Made by a program: the position numbers and the translations under genes. Source: Trema orientale (taxonomy: Eukaryota > Streptophyta > Magnoliopsida > Rosales > Cannabaceae). From it: DNA of 64,000 bases. The notes below the pieces were generated by a model. The model searched no databases. It worked only from the letters and a program-made list of their open reading frames with translations, and was not told the origin of the DNA. This document shows, piece by piece, positions 1 through 16,539 of the stretch (its first letter is position 1; every line of letters begins with the position of its first letter). The stretch covers positions 1,034,935-1,098,934 of the forward strand of contig JXTC01000039.1 of the NCBI GenBank assembly GCA_002914845.1. The letters are read 5' to 3'.

Positions 1-783
1 ATTTAATCTTCATATTTGATTTCTGTAGAAAATATATTCACATTTTGAAATTCAAAAAACTTAATCAAGAATAAAGTAAATTTGTAATTTTTTAGGAAGA
101 AATTTGTTAAAATATGAACAGCGGGTACAAATTTTTGAATTTCAATATATAAAGGTTTTTTTTTTTTTTTTTTTAGAAACCAAAATATAGGATTTAAATT
201 ACAGAAAGGTTTAAATTTAGATTTTTTTTTTGTTGTTGTTTTTTGCCGTTAACTTTTTGCAAAATGACTTTTTTAAAATGAGTGATATAAAAGATGTCAT
301 GTACTAGTTATAAATTTTATGACCATTGACCATTCATTTTTTGTCACAAAATTTGTAGGTAGTTCTAAAGAAACTAATCCCCAAAAAAGAGTCATAAAAA
401 AATTATTTGGCCCCCAAATTAATCCTACCCAGGTCACAGCATAGTCATACTTTCTATTACTAGTCCTTAGAAAAATAGTGGTTCTAAAAATAATTTTGAT
501 CCTTATATTTGATTGTCTTGGTAATGGTTAAATGAGGTGATCAGGACTAAAGTACTCTCTTTTACAACATTTTGAAGTATTCAGCAGTAATGCCCTGCCT
601 CCAATTCAGAAGCCATTAACAAAAAATCAAATATTACTCATATGTAGTATGTAGAACTGGAAAGCCCTAGTAGCTATTCTTACTTTCCCGTCATTTGTTT
701 TGACTTGGGAAGTTCAGCAACAAAAGCTATCTATACAAGGAAGAAAACCAGAACAAAATTAGAGGCAATAAATATGTGTATAT
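1..783. other. Intergenic, no gene seen
   Basis: AT-rich sequence with T and A homopolymers (for example near 160-175). I see no coding segment, tRNA or clear repeat ends. The part next to 851 is the likely 3' UTR and downstream flank of the membrane-protein gene on the minus strand. Confidence 0.6.
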
Positions 784-850
784 TTATAGTATCTTACATG
801 TTCCTCTGACCAAATATTTTGGTGGTGAAAAAGAAGCCATTAGTGGAAGT

Positions 851-1798
851 TCAAACAAGCTCAATCTGATCACAATAACGAAACCCACTTGAATGCTCTG
901 TCGAAAAATCGAATTCGCAGCTTCTGAGAAGAAGGCAACAAGCAATTGTGTCAAGCACAATAACGAGGGAATATAGATAAGCAATCAAAATTCCCTCCAA
1001 AGCCCTGGAGAGACCAAGCCTTTCAACGAGGTGATTAGGTCTCACAAGGCGAAAACAGAACAAGGCTTTTAAAGAAGCAAGGCCCAGATTGGTAAGTAAG
1101 GCCAATAACAACAAAGCCATTGAATTCCTTCCTTTTCTCAGCAAAGTTCTAGCTTTGTATATGGCTGCATAACCATTGCAATTCTCCATTCCTGCCACGA
1201 CCAAAGCAAAGTTGCATACAACGGTTACGTTGGTTAAAAGGGCGTAGAAAACAAGCCTACCAACTGTTTGAGAAATTGTCTGAAAGAATCCGAAGGCGCG
1301 AAAGGAACTAAAGGGTGTCAAGAAGTGGAGGAATATGGCTGCTGTGTGGATGAAGATGATGAGAATCACGTTATAGATGTGGGTTTTGAGGAGAGGATTG
1401 TAAAGGGTCAAGCAAGAGGGAAAGGGTGGTGGTGGAGGTGATGGTTTGTGGTGATTTAGAGCTTGGATTATTGAAGCTTTTGCCATAAGAAGAGATGAGA
1501 GAGTAAAGGGTAGGATGAAGACTGAGAAAAAGAAGCTTTGAGAGAATTTCTGATTGAGAAACAGAGTGAATTTTGATGATGATGATGATGGAGAAAATCT
1601 CCCATCATGGAGAAGCGATATCGGTATCTCATAAGAGCTGAAAAGGGGTCGTGGGAGAAGAACTAAGGCCGAGAAAGGAAGCATGAGAAGGGCTGGGGTG
1701 GTAGTGAAGTACTGATAATGCTTTAGAAAAGTGAAGATTGAGTTCCTCACGAACTTTACTATCCTCTCCATTAGAGCATATGGGGATTCTTCCATCAT
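851..1798 (-). CDS. Uncharacterised plant multi-pass membrane protein, intronless
   Basis: A single open frame of 315 codons. Two adjacent Met codons begin it (MMEESPYALMERI) and I use the outer one. The chain has about five or six hydrophobic stretches: after the first 35 residues, near residues 90-105 (FFFSVFILPFTLSSLLMA), 140-165, 185-205, 225-245 and 270-290. A low-complexity Ser run comes from a GAT/ATC repeat, and there is a Pro run near residue 120. The pattern of scattered helices with a conserved-looking RKGRNSMALLLLALLTNLG block resembles a plant-specific family of unknown-function membrane proteins (the PTHR33133-like group, from memory). No catalytic motif is visible. It points away from the TMEM230-like gene, so the two share the 1.8-3.2 kb upstream region. 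The existence of the gene is well supported by frame length and hydrophobicity; its function is unknown. Confidence 0.75.
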   Translation of the reverse strand: MMEESPYALMERIVKFVRNSIFTFLKHYQYFTTTPALLMLPFSALVLLPRPLFSSYEIPISLLHDGRFSPSSSSSKFTLFLNQKFSQSFFFSVFILPFTLSSLLMAKASIIQALNHHKPSPPPPPFPSCLTLYNPLLKTHIYNVILIIFIHTAAIFLHFLTPFSSFRAFGFFQTISQTVGRLVFYALLTNVTVVCNFALVVAGMENCNGYAAIYKARTLLRKGRNSMALLLLALLTNLGLASLKALFCFRLVRPNHLVERLGLSRALEGILIAYLYSLVIVLDTIACCLLLRSCEFDFSTEHSSGFRYCDQIELV

Positions 1799-3200
1799 GT
1801 TGGAGATTCTAAGTTGGGAAATATATGTTTATATCTTTGAACTCTGGAAATTATAAAGAGACAATATTGATATGTCTTCAACTAGCTCATCAAGGTTACA
1901 TTAATGGTGATTTTGAATGCCTATCTCCCTTCTCCTTCCAACTACCAGAAACTAACACTAAAAACTGCCAAGATAGAGGTCTTTCTTTCTTTCTCTCGAG
2001 TCATCACAGCTCAAGTTGACTATATTTTTTTCCCAAAGTTTATCTTGAAGCCGAAATTTGGATTCGGAGGGGAACAAATTAAAAATCTTTTTGTGGGGAG
2101 TAGATAGAATTCTGCTGTCTTGTTGTGACGCAAGCAATAAAAGAAAAATCCAAGTTTGATGGCCGTCAATATGCCTCCTTATTCTCTAACCCAAACTGAT
2201 GTGTTAAAAACGTTTTAGTGGGTAATACGTAGATTCCACGAAGATTATAAATGAATTTAAGCTTCAAACTTATCATGTATTAGTTCAACGACATTCATGC
2301 TTCAAAGGTGTAACTATCGAATTAAGTAGGCCCTACAAAAGGTTAAGAGGATGAACAAAGGCCATACACGTCCTTGCAAAGATAGTCTAATTGTATGTCT
2401 ACAGATTGTGAGATATCAACTGAGAAATGGGAAACTCTCCCTTGATTGTGATCGACCGTATTATCACATGATATTTTGTTGATATAGTGTCTAAAAAGTA
2501 ATATTATAGACACTCATTTACATTAATAATGTGATACAATTTAGTATTATCACCTAATATTTTGTTGATATAGTGTTTAAAGAATAATGTTATGGACACT
2601 CATTTACATTAATGATGTGATATGATTTAAGGTAGATTAAATTTTGACATTTTATGATTAATTGCTACATGATTATAAAGTCACGTGATGGATGATTATG
2701 TCACACAAATATAAATTAGCTTTATAAATTAATATTAAATAGAAATTTAATTTTTTTTTCTTCGAAATTGCATATATTGGCCATTGGAAGGGAATTTTTT
2801 TTATTTTATTTAAAAGAAGTTCATTAAGAGTTTTTTTTTTATATGTATATAAACAGACTGCTGAAGGTAATATCATTAATCGAAGTAAAAAGTTTTAAAT
2901 TATAATATAAGTATAAGGATTATAATTTTAATTTTTTTTTAAAAAAGAGAAAAAATAGATCACAAATACAATTAAGAACAAATATATAGGTTATTTAAAT
3001 AAGGACGACTAATAATCTATTGCCTTTTAATATTTTTTTTTTTTTTTTTTTTTTTTTAATTCACATTTCATCACAGGCGGTACTACACCAAACGACGTCG
3101 TATAGGACACTTGACAATACCTCTTCCTTGACTTTTGAGTTCAGGCCCCCAAAACGGACTATCTCGCACATCCACAGAGTCGAAGAAAATCATACCGACA
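1799..3200. other. Shared upstream region between divergent genes
   Basis: About 1.4 kb separates the minus-strand membrane protein from the plus-strand TMEM230-like gene. It holds a two-copy tandem duplication (2458-2630), poly-T and poly-A runs (near 2750, 2830 and 3030) and no coding segment I trust. It probably carries both promoters. I could not place a TATA box with confidence. Confidence 0.5.
2458..2630. repeat. Two-copy tandem repeat, 86-bp unit
   Basis: Unit 1 (2458-2543) and unit 2 (2544 to about 2630) both start GTATTATCAC. They share TATTTTGTTGATATAGTGT and ACACTCATTTACATTAAT, with scattered substitutions. The beginning (TATCACAT) and end (ATGTGATA) of each unit are partly inverted, so each could fold as a hairpin. 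Confidence 0.8.
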
Positions 3201-3298
3201 ACCGAAGAAAATACGAGGAAAAAAAAAAAAAAAAAAGAGAACCGAACTTATTCTCGTCCTGCGATTGAATCAACCATTAGGCTTAACTAATTGCAAAG

Positions 3299-3782
3299 GT
3301 GAGTTCTTTTCTTTCTTTTCCGTTTTCTTTTCAACAATTGATTCAATTAAGATACGAAACTTACCGCTCTCTCTCTCTCTCTAAATTATATATATATATA
3401 TATTTCTCGGGAACCAAACTCCAATTTAGTAAAGATCTAGGAAAATTCTAGTTCCATGAATTTAGACTTTCGATTGGTTCATATCCAAGTGGTGATACAA
3501 GGATTTCCTCTGTTGCAGTATCCCTTCAGATTCAAATTCGCTCTCTAAGCACTGTAAAACGAGAACTTAAGGAATTCGTATATAAAATGCATAAGAATAT
3601 ATATATATATATACACACACGTGTATGATGACCCTTTTGATTTATTGTAAAAGCAGTTGTGTTAATTTGTGAATCAATTGACCCATTTGGATGGGCTTAA
3701 ACTTCTTATCTTGTTAGTTTTGCCTATTCTTTTTTTTTTTTTTAAATCTAAAATTACTTTGTTTGGAATCTAAATGCCATAG
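3299..3782 (+). other. 5' UTR intron of the TMEM230-like gene (inferred)
   Basis: A good donor (GCAAAG followed by GTGAGT at 3299) lies in the leader. A plausible acceptor (CCATAG, AG at 3781-3782) sits 22 bases before the start codon at 3805. The intron contains a CT microsatellite (from 3368) and TA runs. It is inferred from splice-site quality only; no transcript was seen. Confidence 0.5.
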
Positions 3783-3804
3783 GTATTGTTTGACATACTT
3801 GGAT

Positions 3805-5301
3805 ATGGCAAGCAGACGCAATGTTCAATACAGCCGTATTCCTAATGATGATGATTATGATTATGATGGTGGCGGCGGCGGCGGCAAAGCAGGGCAATAT
3901 GACCCTCGCTTCGATTACTCACCAAAATCTTTCGACAAAATCCCATGGAGATCCGTAGTTCTGGCTCTTTTCTTGCTCTTTCTTGGATCAACTCTTCTTT
4001 TCCTTTCTTACTTCATTTTTACTGGTCACATGGGAGGAGAGCGCTCTCAAGCATATGGCCTCTTAGCTCTGGGGATTCTCACCTTCCTACCGGGTATGAA
4101 ACACTTTTCTTTCTTTTCTCATATTTGGTGGGCAATTATTTATAAGAGGAACGTTAGTTGCACTCTTTTTTACACTCTCCCAATGTCATTGTTTGACACA
4201 TATATTTAATCGTGATTTATTGTATTAATTAAAATATTAAACTGGATAGTAGAATTCATGCGTCAAACTGTGAGACTGAATATATTCTACCATGATTTAT
4301 TGTATTATTAAAATATTAAACTGGATAGTGGAATTCATGTGTCAAATTGTGAGACTGAAGAGTAAGATAGAGGGTGTATTTAGCATTCTAGATTATCTTA
4401 TAGTGTGATTTGAACGTGGATAATCTATACGGAAGAGAGAAGTGTTTTTATATATGTATACAAGCAGAACCTCAAAAAGTGGCTAATTTATTCAGGAAAA
4501 CAAAGCAATTATTTAAAAAGATTTTCTTCCAACTCTAAGCCCAAAATTATGAGGAGAACGATTCGGCTCTTTTTTCGCCTTGAGTTTAGATTGGACAGTC
4601 ATTATACTTGATAGGAAGAGAGAAATCAGTCACTTGCATGTTTGCCATAACCTTCATCCAGACTCTTTATTCAATCAACCTGTTGTTTATAAATCAAGTC
4701 GTCATTCAACATATTACAAAAAGTAAAACTTAAAGGAAGATTCACTTTACACATTTGCATATTCTGTCTTGTCTAGAAGAGATTTGCATATTGTTAAGTA
4801 TTACTGTAGCAATATTCTAAACCAAACAACCTCAATTGTAATGGAATGTTATGCAAGTATTTTTTTACCATTGATTCTGTGCGTGTGAACATGCAATATT
4901 ATCAGATAGGCTATTTCAAAACAGCGTTGTTTTATTTGTTCTGATCTTTAAGGAATAAGCATCTGAGTTTCCGATATTATATTGGGTGGTAGAACCATAA
5001 GTCATCTGACTCTATCTCCGGGCGTGTTGTTTTATTTTTACTTTTACACCGTTTAACAAAGATATAATTGTGTTTTTCGAAGAAAGTAAGGAAGAAGATA
5101 TATTTGTGTTTATGTATATGGACCATAATGGTATGGATTAATTGGAACCAAACAATACATACATCTCTTCAAAGCTTGATCTGACCGAACACTTGAATGT
5201 TCCTCTAACTTGTGGCTGCAGGCTTTTATGAGACACGGATTGCGTATTATTCCTGGAGAGGTGTCAAAGGATATCGTTTTGCTTCCATCCCTGATTATTA
5301 G
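3805..5301 (+). CDS. TMEM230/DUF872-family membrane protein
   Basis: Two coding exons: 3805-4093 and 5222-5301, joined in phase 1 (GGTATG donor, CTGCAG acceptor), giving 122 residues. Human TMEM230 is about 120. Order: an acidic, Gly-rich N-terminus (DDDYDYDGGGGGG), a first membrane helix (near residues 48-75) and a second helix with the family signature LTFLPGFYETRIAYY. The C-terminus is WRGVKGYRFASIPDY, matching the family end YRGYSYDDIPDF. The start is the ATG beginning MASRRNVQYSRIP; an in-frame extension upstream would lie in the leader and has no ATG. In animals TMEM230 is a secretory and synaptic vesicle trafficking protein; a plant role is inference. The single 1.1-kb intron holds a tandem duplication. 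Confidence 0.92.
4211..4362. repeat. Two-copy tandem repeat, 80-bp unit, in an intron
   Basis: Units begin at 4211 (CGTGATTTATTGTATTA) and 4291 (CATGATTTATTGTATTA). Both run through AAAATATTAAACTGGATAGT, GAATTCATG and TGTGAGACTGAA, with few differences. The repeat lies in the intron of the TMEM230-like gene. Confidence 0.85.
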
Positions 5302-7080
5302 AATGTCCTCCTTTTTAATCTTCTTTGTGCTTATAACTTATACCTTTGCTAGTTTTCAGTACTCAGTAGTGTCTGTAATCGGTCTGTATATCAAACATAG
5401 TTCTTTCCAAGTCTCTCTTCATTTTTTTTTTGAGGGTTCATTACTTTTCCATTCTCTTAGTTTCCGTTTATCCTTGGATTGACCATGTATTTTCGACTAT
5501 GGCAAATATATATCGTTATATATTTGAGTTGTAATAAATTGATGCCTTTCTCTTTTTTTTAAAAAAAAATCCCTTCTGACCCGTTTGAGGGTATAATTTC
5601 TTCAAATTGTCGAAAGCATATCAGAAAAGATTATACTGAAGGAATAGTTATCATCAAATTGATTGTCTGAGCGTAATTTTGTGGTTTTTTTTTTATTTTT
5701 TTTTTGTGTCAAGTTCTTAGACACTTTGTCTAAGCTCTTGATATCCCGTCTAGCAATTTCAATTTAAAAGTTTATAAGTCTTTTTATACTTCTATTTTTT
5801 AGGAGCAATGTATATTTCATTTAAAAACTATTGACAAAGATGTATTTTCTAAAAATCACTATTAAAGTGGCATATTTCACTTAATTTCTCTGTCACCATT
5901 TACAAATATGATGCTACAAAGTTGTAAATATTGAAAATTCAAAGTTATAATTAACTCTTTTTCATTTGTAGTTCCACGGGCCTGTCTAAAGTTTGAAATT
6001 GAGAAATTGCTTGCATATTGAAATCAAACATATCTGATGAAGATCGATCATAGTTTGACACAAATCAATTCAAACGTGACATTATCCTAACCATTCGGCC
6101 GGCTAATGAGAAATGTCACAATTGTTGTCATTTCTAGTAATTTTGTTGAGAACGGTTGTTTAGAAAACATCATAATTTGGACCCAACTCATTACACTCGA
6201 TTCAAAACCACTCTGTCAAATGTTCACGTGGGAGGGTTTTATGAGTTAGTTAATTTGTTTGTTTGTTTTTTTTTTTTTCTAAAGAGTTTTAGAAAGTACG
6301 TTGTTTACTAAATATCACTTTTCAAATAAACTAATTTTCCCAATTTTTCTACATTTGTCCAAGTAATATTAACAATTAACAAACAAGCTTTGAAGGTAAA
6401 AAAAAAAAAAAAAAAAAAAAATTATGAATCAAGTCATAGTACTAATAACTGTCAATCTCTTATAACTTGTAAAGACATTCTCAAATAATAATAATAATAA
6501 TAATAATAACTTGTAACGACACTTATCTTCCCCATGTAATAATTGGGGTGTACAAAATTTCTCCCGGTACTATTAGCAATTAACTATAAGTTATGAAACA
6601 CTTAAATGTAGTGCTACTAGTAATAATTCTAAACCTCAAACAAATTGCGGTGTCTCCACGCAAAATGTTGTGAAAGATTCTTAAAAATTGACAAAGTGAT
6701 ACATTATTACTGTATTAGCATTTTTTTTTTTAATTATTCTGAATGCAACTAAGCAAGTGATATTGATTTATTAGCAATTAATCTCACGAAGTTGTTGTAA
6801 ATTTGACATCAGTTATTCGATTCACACTTAAATCAGATTCCATAGGAAATTAATCTGACGCCGTAATTGATGCGCGTCAATTTTTTGGAATAGAATCCCC
6901 ACAATTTAACGTGGACCCGTACCGTCACTAATCCCAAACGCGGATTAAGATATACTTGTGTGGAATATGCTTATCCCCATTAAAGAGTAAAGGCCAAAAA
7001 CAGGACAAATAAATAAAAACAATAAACATTATAATACACAAACTTGAGAGAGGACGTTATGTTCTAAGATTATTGTCATA
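5302..7080. other. Intergenic; 3' UTR of TMEM230-like gene and promoter side of SnRK1 copy 1
   Basis: There is no coding segment. The first 250 bases are the likely 3' UTR of the TMEM230-like gene. A TAA microsatellite lies near 6486-6508 and long A and T runs near 6258 and 6398-6420. A TATA-like stretch (TATAATATAAAG, about 7086-7097) is followed by a CTTCTT-rich leader before the kinase start at 7201. Confidence 0.5.
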
Positions 7081-7200
7081 TTGTCTATAATATAAAGTCC
7101 AAAAAGGAAAGAGCAACCATAGCTGTCGAGTGCTTCGGTTCTTCTTCTTCTTCTCCATCTCTGGCTAATAAGATTATAGTTATCATTTATTATTGGCTAA

Positions 7201-11083
<3,883 letters not shown>

Positions 11084-13303
11084 AATAATAGAATTTAATA
11101 TTGTCGCATATATATATATATTTATTTATTTATTCATGCTTCGGTGTCAAAGGGTTTTCATATTTTTACCTGTTTTATATGGAAATAGTTTTTCGAACCG
11201 ATTTTGTCCACTAGTACTCGGCTAAATCACACCCTCAGCCTGGATGATTTGTGCTTTTTCCTTTTGACATTTTTCGGGGTGTTGTTGTGGACGTGAATAA
11301 GATGATTTCACCCTTTGCAATTTTATGCATCTTTGGCAATTGGCATGTTTATGTAATAACTTGGTGGGATAATCCTAAAAACAAACCCTTTATTATGTTT
11401 AACCCTTTGTTTTCATAAATCCTAATGGCATCTTGACTGAATAGTAATAAGAATGATATATGAGGTAATGATTCTCATTTAAATGTTTACTAAAATATGA
11501 AAAAATAGAAAATATGTGGGACTCATACAAATTTAGAAGAAAAGAATGAGAATATTTCTCCCACTAATATCTAAGGGATGTGATTACTCATAAACACTCA
11601 TTTTCTCTTTTTTAATTATTAAAATTATAAAATACAATTTTACCCTAAAAAATCTATGTAATTTAAAATGTACATACATTTAAAAAGACAGTTTAGTAAA
11701 TATAATGCATTCCCATTATTTTTCCTGGGTTAAGTAAACAAATGAGTAGTATTCTAATTAATATAATTTTATTTCCTATTAGTTTTAAGTAAACAACATA
11801 ATACAAATAATGATTCTCATACTATTTTATTTTATTCTCATTTATGTCCCCTTTTATTTATTTCGATTACGATTACAACGAAGTAAATATACTATAAAAG
11901 TATCCTTTTATTTTTCAAAATAGAAAAGAAAAAATATACCCTTACACATGTTTAAAAAATCTATTACCAAACATTCCATATTAATCTAATTAATTTTCTA
12001 TTTAAAAAAATAAAATCACACTTTTTTTCCAGATTATAGAAAAATATTTATATTTTATTTTTGGCAATAAACTTTAGATTATTTTTTTTAAAGAAATCAA
12101 GAAAAGGGTTGTTTGAATATCAATTTCATAAGGTATTAATATCATTTAGAAAAATATGTAGTAAAAAAATTTGACCAAAAAGAGACAAATGATTACTTTT
12201 TTCTTATTTTAAAAAAATAGAAGGGATATTTTTGTGTTTTATGAGAATAAATAGTTAAATTTGGTATTTAGCTAAAACAGATGAAATATTCTTTGGGATT
12301 ATCCCACTAATTTATTACAATTTAAGATTGAACGAGATATCACATGATCGTACCATATTATATATTCATGTGTTGCCCTCATTTTCTAATGGATAATGCT
12401 TGAGGTATCAAGTTTTGTACCAAATTTTTAATACCAACACATGTGACATGTGATTTGCCACTACTCAATTTGTGATAATGTTTAATATATTTGTGATAAA
12501 TTTTAACACATCCATTAGTTGGTGATAAGTTATATGCCACATGTGTTAGTACAAAAATTTTGGTATAAAAATTGAGATGTGTAGTGTTATCCTTTTCTAA
12601 TATGATACAAAACAAGTACAGTTAGGAAGAAAGTATGTATACATGCTCCCTCCCATATTTGATCATTAGTCCCACATTCCAAGAACTAGGCTTTTGTTGT
12701 GCCATATATTATTCCACGAATCGAAGTTCTCATTTTCAAAGAAATTATACAATAAGTATAACGTTTTGGCCACAACATCTGTGAGCCTAGAGTTTTAATT
12801 CATCAATTAGTCCCTGCCTTCTGCTGTTTAAGGCCACGTTGGTCTCTTTTAACAGAATGCAACTTGACTTTATTTTCTTTTGATTTCCTCTTTGATTTTC
12901 GTCTTGACAACAAAACTCGTGACTTCTCATTATTTTCTATAATCTAAACCCATTACAAAGATTAATTGAATTCTTGTAGCTGACTTCCAAGAAAATAGCC
13001 TTTACATCGAATGACAAAATAAATAAATAAATAAATAAATAAATAAAATAGCCATATGTACATTTGAAAGAGTTTTTTGTTTTTGTTTGAATTCCTGCCG
13101 GGTTTTGTATGGTTTATTTTGTTTTTTTTAATGCGTATGTTAACAAGCTAAATATATGATAGCCAATGGTAATCTTTTATTTGAATTTATTTCTACAATT
13201 TGATTTGAATAAAAGAAAAACATGTGATCTTTTTGTTAGGAATTTGATAACTCTGTGATCTTTTTATTAGGAATCTGATAACTCAGATTCATTATGCCCA
13301 GAT
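11084..13303. other. SnRK1 copy 1 3' UTR and intergenic sequence
   Basis: The first 250 bases resemble the 3' UTR of the second SnRK1 copy (shared GTTTTATATGG(A/T)AATAGTT and a GGCTAAATC block), so the duplication included the 3' UTR. The remainder is AT-rich, with a MULE-type MITE (12391-12592), an AAAT microsatellite (about 13016-13045) and a short two-copy repeat of TGTGATCTTTTT(G/A)TTAGGAAT (about 13225-13285). No gene is seen. Confidence 0.6.
12391..12592. mobile_element. Short Mutator-type MITE with perfect 9-bp target duplication
   Basis: A 202-bp hairpin element. The ends are GGATAATGCT and AGTGTTATCC, with inner inverted blocks ACACATGTG and TACAAAAATTTTGGTA. It is flanked on both sides by an exact 9-bp repeat, TTTTCTAAT (12382-12390 and 12593-12601). 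There is no coding capacity. The family differs from the 554-bp MITE, but the target-repeat length is the same. Confidence 0.88.
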
Positions 13304-13524
13304 CAATGGCAGACTCAGGATTGTTTTTCAGGAGTGCATAATATAAAAGTTTTGTACAAAATTAAAACACAAAAATAAAAATAATTCCGTTTTTTTCTCT
13401 GGAAAAAGTACCATTAAATAGCATAACTTTGAGAACATTACCATCTCTCTCGATGATTTTTTATACCTTGAAATCGCTGCATAATATACTCATTATCAAT
13501 ATTGTCAGAAATTTCTTTCTTAAT

Positions 13525-15795
13525 TTATATAAGCAAACTGTTATTCATCCATTCATCTCTTGTTCGATTATGTAGTTCATTCTTAACAATATTCATAAGA
13601 GAGAATACCCTTTCAATATAAGTAGTAGCGGCAACATGTAAGATTAATGCCAATGCCAGTAGTCTATAAACTAATGGATACACCTCATCTTTTCTTGTTT
13701 GAACTATCTTTTGTGCTAGCTCACTTATGCCTTTCAAATCTGTAAACTCTTTAAATGAACGCATCCCAATAATATAAGTTTCGAGCTGATCCTCAAGTGT
13801 CATGATATCTATTTCAGAAAAATCTTTTAGGTAATACTTAGCAAGTTGGATTAGCTTTTCCTTGTCAAAAGCAAAGAATAAATTATTTGGACATAAACAA
13901 GTCACACAAAGAAGCAATTCAGTATTTACCTCATTGAAGTACTTATTTAACTCTTGAAGCTGCATATCAATAATTGAATAGAATATACGCATGCAGAAGT
14001 GATATAAATTTGTGATTTCTTCAGTTCTGGGACGTGATCTATCTTTAGACTTAAAGACCGAATCCATATCATGAATTTCGATTTTATGTTTAGCACAAAA
14101 TGAAGAGACTTGGTCATAAAAAACATCCCACTTATTCTCCCTCATCATTTGGAACCGTTGTTTATATACTTTTACTAAAGCCATAACATTCACAATGTCT
14201 TGATCCTTTCTCTGTAATGTCTTTGACAAATCATTTGTAACACCTAATATGTTTTTTATTAAATATAAACTAAATATAAAATCAAATGACTGCATGAACT
14301 CTAATAAAGTATCAGCTTCATATTTTTGTTCAGAATTTGATTCATCATCAGCAACTTTTTCAAGAACTTTAACTGTTGACGAAAACATTAAAATCAAACT
14401 CATTAAAGTGCTATAATGAGAGCCCCCAATGTGTGTCTACTGGACGCTTAAGAATAGTATGTTGATTCAAATATTTTCCACTTGAAATCTCACCACTTTG
14501 AAGTACTTTAATATTTTTAATAGCTTGTATATCTTGAAGAATATCAGAATATTTTGATGAAGCTTTAATAACATTCACCATATTATTAACCAAACTAAAG
14601 AAAGATAAAATGTGAACCTCTTTTTTTGCCACAGCTACAAGAGCCAATTAGAGTTGATGAGTAAAATAATGAATATACAAAGCACATGGATTCTTTTTCA
14701 TAATAAGTGCTTTAAGACTATTGAACTCACCTTGCATATTAGTAGCTCCATCATAACCATATTCTCGTAATCTCGACATACATAGTCTATGTCTCAAAAA
14801 TAATCTATCAATTGCAGCCTTAAATGAGAGAGCTGTAGTACTAGCAATATGTACAATACCTACAAAACACTCAATCATACACTCATTTTGGTCCACATCA
14901 TGTACTACTATGGTTATTTGCTCTTTCATTGAACTATTGCGAGATTCATCAACTATAATAGAATATAACGCATCTCTTATGCCTTTGATTATAACATTCA
15001 TAGTTTCAACAGCAATAGCATTTGTAATATCTTTCTGAATCTTATGAGACATTAATTTGAGATTATCATGAGCATTTTGCAGTGTAACAACTTTGACTTC
15101 GTTATTGTGCTTAGCAAGAAATTGTAGAAGTTCAAGAAAATTACCTTTGTTTCTTGATTCATCAGATTCATCATGACCACGAAATAGGAACCCTTGTTGT
15201 AAAAAGAACCGAGTATAAACAATTGATGTATACAAATGTGTTCGATAATCATCTTGAGCTTGTTTTGATTACTTAGAGAAAAGTTTCTCAATATGTTGAT
15301 TCTGATTCATTAACGTTTTACAATTCTTCAAACTTGATTGTGAAAACTGTTAGAGCCTCCAACATGTTTTTTCAATTTTCTCTTTTCCTTCGAATTTAAA
15401 AATCCCTTACTAGTAAAAGAGTCACCACCTCATTGATGATCTCTAATATTTTGTTTAAAGAGGTAACAACACAGACAAAATGCAACATCTTTTGTTATGC
15501 TATATTTCAACCAATTACGATATTCATCAAACTAAGCAGAGTTGAATCTTCTTCGTGCTTGCCCAATTTTGGTGAATGGAAAATCATGTTTTTTAGGTTA
15601 ACAAAGACTTTTTTATAGATATGCTCTTCGAATTTGATCACGAATATTAGGATCATATTCTAAAATCGGAATTCTTAAACCATAATCTGTAGAAAAATCT
15701 ACAAAGTAGATATCTGCACTTCATTTTTTGGTACTTTCAGCCTTTTCCCTATTAGAAACTAATGAATCTGATTTTCTTTTGAAATATTTCTCCAT
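13525..15795 (-). pseudogene. hAT transposase (TTF/DUF4371/dimerisation domains), broken
   Basis: Read on the minus strand from an ATG at 15795 (MEKYFKRKSDS). An N-terminal TTF-type zinc-finger segment resembles the family pattern (IRDQIRRAYL, KHDFPFTKIG, YRNWLKYSITKDVAFCLCCY) but has several stop codons. Then come open pieces at 15235-14648 (DUF4371-like, ending near CALYIHYFTHQL), 14647-14411 and 14403-13525. The last carries the C-terminal hAT dimerisation motif (LHVAATTYIERVFSLMNIVK). Several internal stops and frame changes mean it cannot make a full transposase. It is a plain DNA transposon remnant, not a host gene. Confidence 0.85.
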
Positions 15796-16539
15796 ATGTC
15801 CTTTAAATTAATAGATTTAAAAATGATTTAAACAAAAACAAAAAAAAAGTAATATAAGCATGTAGTCCATTCTCTTAGTTTGCATAAAGAAACACATAAG
15901 AGCTTAACTTAATCAGGTAGCCCATTATATTCTTAGATCATATATTCCTAAAAAATGCACATAATATGAGATACATGGTCCATGTGAGAGATCCATGCCC
16001 ACCTCTATCACTCCTTCTCTTATTTCTTTTCTTTTTCTTCCTTTTTTTTAGGTCAAGAAAATTCCTGATTATATCTTAGTCTTATAAATTGAATCAATTA
16101 TGTTCTATTGTCTTCGTTGATTGGTCAAGGAAGTTTCTAACAAATTTATTTGAGTTTTAATTTGGTGTTTAAAAATTTGTAAATTTGATAAAATCATCAA
16201 TAAGGAAATACCCTTCAAAGTAGTTTTTGAGGGCGATAAGATATTGATATTAGTATATTACCATTTTCTTTTTCTTTCATTTTTTAAGATATTTTATTTT
16301 ATTTGTTTTGGGGTTCTTTTTATATGAGAAATATATATGTGTTAGGATCTATGGTTGTAATTCTGAGTCTCGTAGCTTGATTTCTAGATCAAACGCGTTT
16401 AAAATTAAAAACTATTTTTTAATTTTTTTAAAATTAAAAAATAGTTTTTCATAAAAACTTACAAACAATTAAAGATCAAAACTTTTCTACACATAGTTTT
16501 ATCAAGAACATAAAAGATGAACACATAAAAATCAAGAAC

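Noticed and set aside
13225-13285. CRISPR-like short direct repeat
   Set aside because: Only two copies with no spacer array, in a plant nuclear genome; an ordinary small tandem duplication.
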